Translations under genes and position numbers: made by a program | Part shown: positions 21,601-28,696 of the stretch, one piece after another | Numbering within the stretch: the stretch's first letter is position 1 | How the letters are laid out: the number at the start of each line of letters is the position of its first letter | NCBI RefSeq assembly: GCF_965279055.1 | Contig: NZ_OZ257125.1 | Span: forward strand, 4,464,001 to 4,528,000 | Source: Hydrocarboniphaga sp965279055 | GTDB taxonomy: Bacteria > Pseudomonadota > Gammaproteobacteria > Nevskiales > Nevskiaceae | Direction of reading: 5' to 3' | DNA: 64,000 bases | Notes under the pieces: generated by a model | Database searches by the model: none | What the model was told of the DNA's origin: nothing | What the model saw: the letters and a program-made list of their open reading frames with translations, nothing else

Positions 21601-22537
21601 GGATGCCTTCGATGTCCCAACCGAGGAACCGCTCCCGGTCTGCCAGGCGGACGATTGAGTTGCCGAGCGCCGCGATGCCGATCACGGGATGGAACGGACG
21701 AGCCCGGTCCCGGACCAAGTAAAACAGGTTGCGGCCTGGTGTACTGAAATACGGCAGCGACCAGAAATAGCGGAAGTACCGCCAGATATCGATCAGCCGG
21801 AGGCCGGTCTCGGGACAGCGATCGTCCTCGGCCGCCAATTGCAGGTAAGGCTGTACGACGCCGAGAAACGGTTCGGCATTGCCCGCGTCCAAGGCGACCT
21901 TGGCGGCGGTCAGGTCGGTGACCAACGCCTGGCCGTCAGCAACCAAGTCCAGGATCGAGCATTCCGGCTTCCCGTAGTGGGATCGGGTCGTCTCCATTTC
22001 TGAAATGAATCGACGAACCGATTCGGGCTGAAGCTGTGCCAGCCTCTCAGTTTTCATTGCAAGCCGGATTTGCCGCTTCTGCTTCGCGATGCCCTCGGGT
22101 GAACTTGACGCCTCCGTGAAGTCGGGCGGAGCCATCTCGAGTTGGTGGTCGCGAAAGCGATAGGCCCAATTCTGGCCCAGCAGATCGACCAGGACGGAGA
22201 GGGCGGCTCGGTATCGCCTGAGCGAGCGGGGACGAAGTTCGGGAGAAAAGCCCGCCTCGATACCGGCCGCCCACTCGATTTCCTCCTCGATCAGCGCCCG
22301 CACGACGGCCGGACGCTCAGACGCTAGTTTTTCGGCCAGTGCCTGGAACCGTGGGAGGTGGACGCCGACGTTCGCCGGAGCGAAGGCCTTGTAGGAGGTC
22401 TCCTGCACGACGGCGGGAAACCGTTCCTCGTCCACCGATAGCTCGAATCCGGGAAATTCTGCCGGTGCCGGCACCGGCTTTTTGTAAGCAGCCAACAACT
22501 GTTCTGTCACGATTCGCTTCTGCTCGGCTGAGTTCAC
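18653..22537 (-). CDS. DUF4338 (DruA-like) domain fused to a DptF-like P-loop ATPase
   Basis: 1294 residues from GTG 22537, chosen because AGGGGA lies 5 bases upstream; GTG 22561 would add 8 residues. The first half has LFYLVRDRARPFHPVIGIAA and FLGWD (304-308), then LLGGKLVCMLLASP, SSQYNRVRVPAS and LGETRGYGSVHFS. I recognise these as the DUF4338 family that includes DruA of Druantia. A Gly-rich linker (about 745-773) follows. The second half is a P-loop ATPase with GNPGDGKTH (823-831), an INEWPLL strand, a four-Cys cluster CPQCPARYTC and a TMRDLQGFLAFVLTGG segment, which resembles DptF. The first gene of a three-gene operon. The domain fusion appears unusual; the DptF link is moderate. Confidence 0.75.
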   Translation of the reverse strand: MNSAEQKRIVTEQLLAAYKKPVPAPAEFPGFELSVDEERFPAVVQETSYKAFAPANVGVHLPRFQALAEKLASERPAVVRALIEEEIEWAAGIEAGFSPELRPRSLRRYRAALSVLVDLLGQNWAYRFRDHQLEMAPPDFTEASSSPEGIAKQKRQIRLAMKTERLAQLQPESVRRFISEMETTRSHYGKPECSILDLVADGQALVTDLTAAKVALDAGNAEPFLGVVQPYLQLAAEDDRCPETGLRLIDIWRYFRYFWSLPYFSTPGRNLFYLVRDRARPFHPVIGIAALGNSIVRLADRERFLGWDIEGIQASVDAATDPVERQTLLEHLYRHYLQQLETDIASLDPKGLVTAAELAAPTMDLVQRLLSDARESAYRRKELLRSHEARAPGQAGDRARPVDPSKLSSIPENVRSLADKSVEELFKQKRAAQYAELLRAKLVFRSAAKAGESEGMSMLLRDEEGRRALGIAIRTVKQSHIGSSIMDIIIAGAVPPYNELLGGKLVCMLLASPQVRYDYFQRYSNSPSEIASKMRGAAHARAADLVFLGTTSLYHVGSSQYNRVRVPASIRGESAPGEVKYQRLGETRGYGSVHFSDRTRDLLEEMLKDEQGATFITRTFGEGVNPKLRLVREGLNVIGLDQDHFLRHQCRRIIYGVPLAHNTGAYLRNEVDTPQYILPSETQEEALRWSDSIADHWKIRWLSNRIKNADVLSRVAASSSREEIRISQSIGPGESPFNAPQRGSVGKGGAGGVVGGSGGGSGGTPPPPAGEIGVRFIQQLYNHRNCYADRLSETQLDAIHVETTLEPFILELLKAGKDVILTGNPGDGKTHLIMRMMPRIKELKAECHADATAEESYETLLDLWKAARKRRKPFCLAINEWPLLEFVKAHGDEFKPLQEIRSQVEKGVIYQDEPAKALSVVVIDLNNRNLVTKAVYERLVATLTSDRFYPECPQCPARYTCDVPRARTALQQPRVADRLFTLLELTTKRGHHVTMRDLQGFLAFVLTGGRSCEQLVSPESESAHRAYSDLAFEGESDLFDAVRAVFDPAHVTHPLYDDALWMGDLDPSGWTPLGPPSPPPSRVPDLSLTIEAMRTAKRRFYFENESGADLLNLLPADEMYFYKALQNAATDNEGVVRELTRLINRFFDPRDTKDNAVRLWSRHCYDARWSPTYISVRSIGTDTFRIQIPRLPAHTTPAFHFQADHLIFAAYQNDKMVAQLTVDLPLYQTLYDARRGLPMALRSAEVTKRLDKFFNELGRSFQKAQNIEEVHIKNFKSGASLEFRVDRRQMRYAL

Positions 22538-22956
22538 CCACGTCCCCTGTTCTTGGCCCACGTCGCTTGCCGCGTCACGGCCCCTCTACCGTGACCCGTC
22601 ACGCGCCAGTTTGCGCCAGCTATGGGCTGCGGAACAGGGAGGAATGCCTATTGGTGGCCCACGGGAAGCAGAAGCCCGAAACGCATCGTGTGGTACTGGC
22701 GGCCTTCGGAGGCACCTTCCCCGCCGCCATCGGTCCAGCCGGTCGATTTTAGAGATACGGGGAGGTATATCCCGGCTGTCACGCCGGGAAGGTCCAGCGG
22801 GTCGGGGCAGCGCTTTCTACCATCCGGTGAGACCCGGTCTCACTCGATGCTGAAAACCACACAAGCTGTTTCAAACCTTCGGCAAATTCCATCGAGGTTT
22901 GAAACGATGTTTCAAACCCTAGTTACCCGCACAAACTGCCGGAGCCATACGAAAAA
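22538..22956. promoter_or_regulatory. Upstream region of the three-gene operon with two palindromic sites
   Basis: About 400 bases between the operon start and the tRNA 3' end. No gene is convincing; a plus-strand frame ending at 22752 has no recognisable features. Two operator-like palindromes are present. One has arms GTGAGACC and GGTCTCAC around a single C (22827-22843). The other has arms GGTTTGAAAC and GTTTCAAACC around GAT (22896-22918), with one more GTTTCAAACC at 22868-22877. Confidence 0.55.
22868..22918. repeat. Triple GTTTCAAACC motif, two copies as a perfect palindrome
   Basis: Copies at 22868-22877 (plus), 22896-22905 (minus) and 22909-22918 (plus). The arrangement is typical of a cooperative repressor site or a recombinase arm-binding site. 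It is 39 bases from the tRNA 3' end. Confidence 0.75.
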
Positions 22957-23033
<77 letters not shown>

Positions 23034-23200
23034 GTGCTGCGGCCCGCGGAGCGCGTCGACGGGTCGCAAATGATAGCCGATCACCGTGCGCGAACCGGCG
23101 CGCGGCGGGACAGCCCGGCGGCGGGCCGCTACCATGAGCGCCGGGCCGCCGGCCCACCCCCATTCACGCGGTGCTAGCACCCCGCCCTGGAGTTTTAGCG

Positions 23201-23512
23201 ATGAACAAACCGAGCCTCCGCAACAAGCCGCTGGCGCTGCTGATCGGCACCGGCCTGGGCCTGGGCGCGATCGGCGCGCAGGCGGCGACCTTCCAGGCCA
23301 CGGACCTGGCCTCCGGCTACGCGGTTGCCTCAGCGGAAGACGCGGCGGCCAAGAAGCCGGCCGAGCACAGCTGCGGCGAAGGCGGCTGCGGTGGCGACAT
23401 GGGCGCCGACGCGGCCGCCGACAAGAAGGCCGACGCCAAGCCTGCCGATGCCGCGGCGAAGCAGAAGGTCGCGTCCGAGCAGCAGCAGAAGCAGCCGCCG
23501 GCCAAGCAGTAA
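23201..23512 (+). CDS. hvfA: HvfA-like RiPP precursor (Cys-containing core)
   Basis: 103 residues, ATG 23201 with GGAG 10 bases upstream. It has a hydrophobic leader resembling a signal peptide (LALLIGTGLGLGAIGAQAA), then FQATDLASGYAVASAED, and a short Cys/Gly core SCGEGGCGGDMG (about 64-75) before a Lys/Ala/Gln-rich tail. HvfA-type precursors share this leader and carry EGKCG-like core repeats whose cysteines are turned into oxazolone/thioamide groups by a DUF692 enzyme, giving copper-binding peptides. Here the core has only two cysteines. It lies 7 bases before the DUF692 gene, which supports the call. Confidence 0.75.
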   Translation: MNKPSLRNKPLALLIGTGLGLGAIGAQAATFQATDLASGYAVASAEDAAAKKPAEHSCGEGGCGGDMGADAAADKKADAKPADAAAKQKVASEQQQKQPPAKQ

Positions 23513-23519
23513 GCGGCCG

Positions 23520-24368
23520 ATGATGGACGGAGCCGGGCTCGGCCTGCGTCGGGCCCTGCTCGACGATTTGTCGCAGGCCGACGCCGCCACCGGCGCAGCG
23601 GCCAGCAGCGGCCCCGATTTTCTCGAAGCCGCGCCGGAAAACTGGATGGAAGTCGGCGGTGCGCTCGGCCGCCGCTTTCGGGCGCTGAGCGAGCGCTATC
23701 CGCTGCGCGCGCATGGCCTGGCGCTGTCGATCGGCGGGCCGCAGCCGCTGGATATCGACTGGCTGAAACGCGTGCGCGCCTTCCTCGACGCGCACGATAT
23801 CGACGACTACAGCGATCACCTGTCGTTCTGCAGCGACGACGGCCAGCTCTACGAGCTGCTGCCGCTGCCGTTCACGGCCGAGGCGGTGGAGCATGTCGCC
23901 GCGCGCGTCGCGATCGTGCAGGACGTGCTGGAACGCACCATCGCGCTGGAGAACATCAGCGCCTACGCGCGCCTGCCGGGCGAACTCAGCGAGGCGCAGT
24001 TCATCAACGCGGTGCTGGATCGCGCCAACTGCGATCTGATGCTCGACATCAACAATGTCTACGTCAACGCGATGAATCACGGCGAAGACGCGATCGCGCT
24101 GCTCGACGCGTTGCCGGCGGGGCGCATCCGCGGCCTGCACATCGCCGGGCATCAGCTGCAGGCCGACGGTCTGCGCATCGACACGCATGGCGAGGCAGTG
24201 ATCGCGCCGGTGTGGAAGCTGCTGACCCAAGCCTACGCGCGATACGGCGTGCTGCCGACGGTGCTGGAGCGCGACTTCAATCTGCCGCCGTGGGCCGAGC
24301 TGATGGCCGAGCTGCAGGCGGTGCGCGAGCACCAGGCGCGCGCCTCGAACGAGCCGCCGCATGTCTGA
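23520..24368 (+). CDS. hvfB: DUF692 multinuclear iron-dependent oxidase (HvfB-like)
   Basis: 282 residues from ATG 23520 (a second ATG follows at once). The opening GAGLGLRRALLDD and FLEAAPENWMEVGG, together with HGLALSIGG, DHLSFCS, ALENISAY, MLDINNVYVNA and LHIAGHQ, are the conserved blocks of the DUF692/MNIO family. The His, Asp and Glu residues in these blocks bind two or three irons. The enzyme oxidises cysteines in a partner peptide, here probably the product of the gene just upstream. It overlaps the next gene by 8 bases, which indicates a translational unit with the DUF2063 protein. Confidence 0.92.
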   Translation: MMDGAGLGLRRALLDDLSQADAATGAAASSGPDFLEAAPENWMEVGGALGRRFRALSERYPLRAHGLALSIGGPQPLDIDWLKRVRAFLDAHDIDDYSDHLSFCSDDGQLYELLPLPFTAEAVEHVAARVAIVQDVLERTIALENISAYARLPGELSEAQFINAVLDRANCDLMLDINNVYVNAMNHGEDAIALLDALPAGRIRGLHIAGHQLQADGLRIDTHGEAVIAPVWKLLTQAYARYGVLPTVLERDFNLPPWAELMAELQAVREHQARASNEPPHV

Positions 24369-25113
24369 TCTGGCGACGATGCAATACGCGCTGACCGCCG
24401 CGCTGCGCGATCCGCAGTTGCCTGCGCCCGACGGCATCGCGCCGCAGGCGCTGCAGGTTTATCGGCGGCTGGTCTACAACAACATCGAGCGCGCGCTGAG
24501 CCGCGCGTTCCCGGTGCTGCGCGCGATCAGTGCCGACGACGTCTGGCATGCGCGCGTGCAGCGCTTTTTTGCCGAACATCGTTGCCAGAACCCGGAGCTG
24601 CGGCATCTGGCCGAAGACTTCATCGCCTGGCTCGACGCCAGCGCCGGCGAGCGCGCAGGCGATCCGCCGTGGCTCGCCGAGCTGTGTCATTACGAATGGG
24701 TGGAACTGGCGCTGGCCAGCGACGCGATCGAGCTGCCGCGCAAGACGCCGCAGACGCTGTTTTCGCTGGAGAGGCCGCCGCTGCTGTCGCCGCTGGCCTG
24801 GACCTTGAGCTATCGCTTCCCGGTGCATCGGCTCAATGCGGAATATCAGCCGCAGACCGCGCCGGACGCGGCCACGTACCTGATCGTCTATCGCGATCGC
24901 GCCGATGCGGTGCGCTTCATGGAGATCAACGCGCTGACCCTGCTGCTGATCCGCGCGATCGAAGCGCAGGCCGAGCTGAGCGCGCGCGAGCTGCTGCAGA
25001 CGCTCGCGGCAGAGCTGGAAAACACCGATCCGCAGGCCATTGTCGAAGCCGGATCTACCTTGCTGTACGGCCTTGTCGAGCGCGACATCATTCTTGGGTC
25101 GCGCTCCGCCTGA
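24361..25113 (+). CDS. hvfC: DUF2063 partner protein (HvfC-like)
   Basis: 250 residues. The N-terminal DUF2063 domain shows QALQVYRRLVYNNIERALSR and FPVLRAISADD, followed by FIAWLDA; the C-terminal half has YLIVYRDRADAVRFMEIN. DUF2063 proteins form a heterodimer with the DUF692 enzyme and bind the leader of the precursor peptide. The 8-base overlap with the enzyme gene fits this. The DoxX-like HvfD gene that often completes the operon is not found downstream. Confidence 0.9.
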   Translation: MSDLATMQYALTAALRDPQLPAPDGIAPQALQVYRRLVYNNIERALSRAFPVLRAISADDVWHARVQRFFAEHRCQNPELRHLAEDFIAWLDASAGERAGDPPWLAELCHYEWVELALASDAIELPRKTPQTLFSLERPPLLSPLAWTLSYRFPVHRLNAEYQPQTAPDAATYLIVYRDRADAVRFMEINALTLLLIRAIEAQAELSARELLQTLAAELENTDPQAIVEAGSTLLYGLVERDIILGSRSA

Positions 25114-25436
25114 ATCTAGCGCTCGACCGGCGGCTGGCAACGCGACGTGAACCCGCTATGGTTCGTGCCCGGCACGGCGAGCCCGATCGACGCGCTCGCA
25201 CTGGGCCTGGATCTGCGCTCGTGGCTGACGCAGCAGCAGCGTGGTTCCGATCTGGTGAATGCGACGCCGAGCTATCGCTGGAACCAGAGCGCCGATCCCA
25301 ATCTCAGCGGCGGCGCGGCGTTCTGGAATTCGGCGAAAACATGGTGAGAAGCAAGCGAGAAATAGCGCACTCTCTGTAAGAAAATGTCGCAGCAGACTGT
25401 AGCCGGGCCGGATTTAGCCCTGATACGGAGAGACTC
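25114..25436. other. Gap with a possible 66-codon frame of unknown nature
   Basis: A GTG-started frame at 25147-25347 reads MNPLWFVPGTASPIDALALG and ends FWNSAKTW. It has no Shine-Dalgarno and no family I recognise; it could be the tail of a lost gene. No DoxX-type gene is present. Confidence 0.3.
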
Positions 25437-25556
25437 ATGCGTCTGCACAGCCATGCGACAAAGATCCCGTCCACGCCGCCGGTTGCACCTCCGCGTCCGA
25501 CGCCGGTGCCGGAGGGCGAGGCTCCAACGATCCCGATACCGAATAGACCTCGCTAA
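25437..25556 (+). CDS. Possible proline-rich microprotein
   Basis: 39 codons from ATG 25437, with GGAGAG 5 bases upstream. The peptide reads MRLHSHATKIPSTPPVAPP and continues with PTPVPEGEAPTIPIPNRPR, about one-third proline. It converges on the TIR-WD40 gene and overlaps its last 4 bases. The good ribosome site and the biased composition argue for expression, but no homologue is recognised. Confidence 0.4.
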   Translation: MRLHSHATKIPSTPPVAPPRPTPVPEGEAPTIPIPNRPR

Positions 25557-28543
25557 GGTGACGGCACCTTGCCGAAACAAACGCCGAGGTTGAGCGGTCG
25601 CTGCACCAAAGCAACCCCCTCGAGTCGCCAAGGGCTAATGCAAGCGAGCCGGTCAGCCACACTGCTGGCGGGCCTCGATTCCAAGCGTGCATCCCAAGAG
25701 CGCAGGCGCCCGTCGTCGGCTGCGCTGTATACCGTCCCATCATCGGCCGAAAAGGCCACAGCAGTAACTTGACCAGCGTGAATCGCCAGATTCTGCAACA
25801 AGATGCCACTGCTTGCATCCGACAGCTGAGCCAGGCCATCAGTGCCAGCCGTAACTACGAAACGATCGTCGGCGCTCCAACGAGCGTCGAACACTGTTCC
25901 TGCATGCTCCCCAACTTTCAGCAGTCTTCCGGTTTCCGGCTCCCAGATTGTCGCTGATAAGCCAGTGCCTTCGAGCAGCACTTTCTTGCCGTCGTGCGAA
26001 AACTCGGCTTTGAAACAACCAGTCGAGTTGTTGACAACAGTCTGTCTTTGCTGCGGTTGCTGCGTGGATAGCAAGCGCACCACGCCGCTGGCGTCGTCGG
26101 CCATGGCGACCAGTTGCTTAGAGTCCGCCGCAAAATTGACGCAGCCTACTAGGGGAGAGTCATTGGACAATGGAACTCTTTGCTCAACGGTGAGCGACGC
26201 CAGTTCAATCAGCTGAACCTCGCGCTGCTGGCCGATTGCCAGATGCCGCGAATCGGGGCTGAAATCAGCCGCAAACCGCGAATCCATTGCATATTCCGAC
26301 AGCATCTGTCCGTCATCGATGCGCCATAGCTTGCCCTTATTCGATCGATCGCCCGAGAACAAGTAACGGCCATCGCGGCTCATAAGCAAGGTACTGACGA
26401 ACACGCCGCCGGCATGCAGGCGCAGCAGCTCGCGTTGATTGGTTACATCCCACACACCGATTTCGCCGGCAACGCTCGCTGCTGCGACCCGGGTTCCATC
26501 GCTCGCAATCGTCGTGATCGCCGCACTCAGTTCACCGAGGCTTCTAAGCGGCGTCAAGTCACGCGCGCTCCATAGCAGCAACCGACCGTCCTGCCCCCCA
26601 CTAACGAGGCGACCGTCGCTGATCTGTGTGAAATCGACCGACGCCGACCACCAAGTCGGCGGTTCACCCTTTTTATTGCCATGCGTGGCGCTGGCCAGTG
26701 GGCGGAAATGATCACTCCATAGCATCACATTGCCGGCCGAATCCGCACTTAGCAGCTGTGTCCCGCCGCGAGTGAACAGCGCCGACGTCGTGTCCGTATC
26801 CAGTCTAAACAGCGGCTTTGAACTCACAACGTCTGCTATAACCGCCTGTCGCCAGTCGATCTTGCAAAGCTGCTCGCCGTCGCTACGCAGCGCGCTGGAA
26901 GTACGAGTATTTATGGTACCGGCATACAGCAAACCGCCGGTGTCGGTACGCCAGACACGCTCGCCATCGAGGCCGGAAGACAGAAGCCGTTTCGCTCGGC
27001 TCGCCAGTTCCACTCGATAAACCTGCTGCGCGTGACCACCTGCGAAAGCGACTTTGGCATCAGGAAGATCCCAGCCACGCATTGCGCCATCGTCCGAACT
27101 TGCTACCAGCAGATCACCCGCCGCTGAGAAATCCACGCCTATTACTACGTCGTTGAGCCCGATCAGACGGCGCGCGGATGCGATTTCACCGTACTTCCAT
27201 AGCCAGACGCTTCCGTCCCGGTTACCGGCAGCAAGCCATTGCCCATCTGGGCTAAAGCTCGCGACGCTAGTTCTTGCCAGCATTGACGTTGGCGGCGCCC
27301 AGCTCACCCCACTATTCAATGACCACACGCGCGGTCTCTCGTCCGGCGCAATTGCGACGATGGCTGACGCGTCACGATTGAACGGCGATGCCATGGAGCA
27401 GTTCATCGCCGCAATCGCTTGATCCAGCAACAGCTCGCCATCGGGCAAAGACCAGACTTTCAGCACGCCGCGATCGCCTGAAGCCGCGATGCTGGCTAGC
27501 GCTACTCGTCGCCCGTCTTCACTGAGTGTGGGCCCGCAATAACTCTGCACCCCGCCGACATCCAGCACCGGAAACCGTGCGATCGGCTTGGCGTCGGGCA
27601 GCGACCAGGCGCGCAGTTCGCCGGCGGAGGACAGCGTCACCAGCGTGTGATCGTCTCCGCTGAGTTTGAGCTTGAGCACCGGCGCGCCGCTGTCGATTAC
27701 CTGGTTCAGCGCGTCGATCGGCTGCATCGCCTGGTGCAGCATGAAACGCAGCGCCGGCGTGTCGACGCCTTCGCTGTAGGCTGCTGACAGAAACACCGCG
27801 GCGCGCATCTGCGAGCCGGCGAGCAGTTCCCGCCGGCCGTTTTCGACCAGCTGAGCGAGTCGGCGCAGGCGCTCGGTCTCGCGAAAGCGATCGCGCTGTA
27901 TGGCCAGCGACGTGGCGGCCAGCGCGATCACCGCGGCAATGCCGGCGGCCCAGCCGATGCGGCGCCGGATGCGGCGGCGTCGCTCACGGCGCAGCAGTTC
28001 GTCGAGGCCGACATTGAGCAGGCCCGAGACCAGTTTCATCCGCGCCAGCACCTCACCGTCGCCTTCGCGACGCGCATCGGCGGCGATCGGCTCGACCGGT
28101 ATTGGCGCCGAAACGCCATCGGCGGCCTCGTCGCAGAGCAAGGCCGGCGGAAAGCACTCGCGCTGCGGATCGCGCGCATTCGGCTCGCCGTCGACGATCA
28201 GCGCGAGCACGCGATCGGCGCGCCCCAGCGCCTTGAACTGGCGGATTTCCTCGTTGACCCAGCGGCTCTTCGCGGCCTCGGGCGAGCACAGCACGATCAG
28301 GTAGCGCGACTCGCCGAGCGCGCGGTTGATGACGCCGCCGAGCTCGGCCGAACTCGGCAGCTCGTCGCGGTCGCGAAAGATCGGGAACAAGCGCCGCGGC
28401 AACGGCCCGGCCGGTGACGCACGGCCGACCAGCCGGCGCGGCACGGCATAGCGCTCCAGCCAGCGGTGCAACTGCTCGGCCGCGCGCACGTCGTGATGGC
28501 TGTAGCTGATGAACGCCCAATACCGGTACGGCTGCTCAGACAC
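25553..28543 (-). CDS. TIR-domain membrane protein with C-terminal WD40 propeller
   Basis: 996 residues, GTG start at 28543. Residues about 8-140 are a TIR domain: YWAFISYSHHD at the start, FRDRDELPSS in the middle and SPEAAKSRWVNEEIRQF, where a Glu of the last helix is the expected NADase catalytic residue. A basic stretch (RRERRRRIRRR) precedes one transmembrane helix (about 195-212). A helical region follows, then WD40-type repeats to the end (for example FSPDGQWLAAGNRDGSVWLW and FSADDGTVYSAADDGRLRSW). The propeller probably senses a protein partner and the TIR side faces the cytoplasm. The propeller part is poorer in GC than neighbouring genes. Divergent from the cyclase-domain gene. Confidence 0.88.
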   Translation of the reverse strand: MSEQPYRYWAFISYSHHDVRAAEQLHRWLERYAVPRRLVGRASPAGPLPRRLFPIFRDRDELPSSAELGGVINRALGESRYLIVLCSPEAAKSRWVNEEIRQFKALGRADRVLALIVDGEPNARDPQRECFPPALLCDEAADGVSAPIPVEPIAADARREGDGEVLARMKLVSGLLNVGLDELLRRERRRRIRRRIGWAAGIAAVIALAATSLAIQRDRFRETERLRRLAQLVENGRRELLAGSQMRAAVFLSAAYSEGVDTPALRFMLHQAMQPIDALNQVIDSGAPVLKLKLSGDDHTLVTLSSAGELRAWSLPDAKPIARFPVLDVGGVQSYCGPTLSEDGRRVALASIAASGDRGVLKVWSLPDGELLLDQAIAAMNCSMASPFNRDASAIVAIAPDERPRVWSLNSGVSWAPPTSMLARTSVASFSPDGQWLAAGNRDGSVWLWKYGEIASARRLIGLNDVVIGVDFSAAGDLLVASSDDGAMRGWDLPDAKVAFAGGHAQQVYRVELASRAKRLLSSGLDGERVWRTDTGGLLYAGTINTRTSSALRSDGEQLCKIDWRQAVIADVVSSKPLFRLDTDTTSALFTRGGTQLLSADSAGNVMLWSDHFRPLASATHGNKKGEPPTWWSASVDFTQISDGRLVSGGQDGRLLLWSARDLTPLRSLGELSAAITTIASDGTRVAAASVAGEIGVWDVTNQRELLRLHAGGVFVSTLLMSRDGRYLFSGDRSNKGKLWRIDDGQMLSEYAMDSRFAADFSPDSRHLAIGQQREVQLIELASLTVEQRVPLSNDSPLVGCVNFAADSKQLVAMADDASGVVRLLSTQQPQQRQTVVNNSTGCFKAEFSHDGKKVLLEGTGLSATIWEPETGRLLKVGEHAGTVFDARWSADDRFVVTAGTDGLAQLSDASSGILLQNLAIHAGQVTAVAFSADDGTVYSAADDGRLRSWDARLESRPASSVADRLACISPWRLEGVALVQRPLNLGVCFGKVPSP

Positions 28544-28696
28544 GCAATCCCCTCGCGGCTACTTTGCACATGACATCCCCGACATGCAGTGTGAGCAGCG
28601 CAGCTGTATAGCGTCTAGCGTCATTTGCTGACACGGTTTCCCGATATCAGCCGCTAGACTTGCATCGACAGTCCATCGCCACGCCGTCGACGGCCC

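Noticed and set aside
11824..22537. Operon as BREX, DISARM or a complete Dnd system
   Set aside because: No PglX, PglZ, BrxC, DrmA/B, methylase or dndBCDE is present; Lon similarity alone (as in BrxL) is not enough.
22868..22918. GTTTCAAACC copies as a CRISPR array
   Set aside because: Repeats are 10 bases, in mixed orientation, without regular spacers or cas genes.
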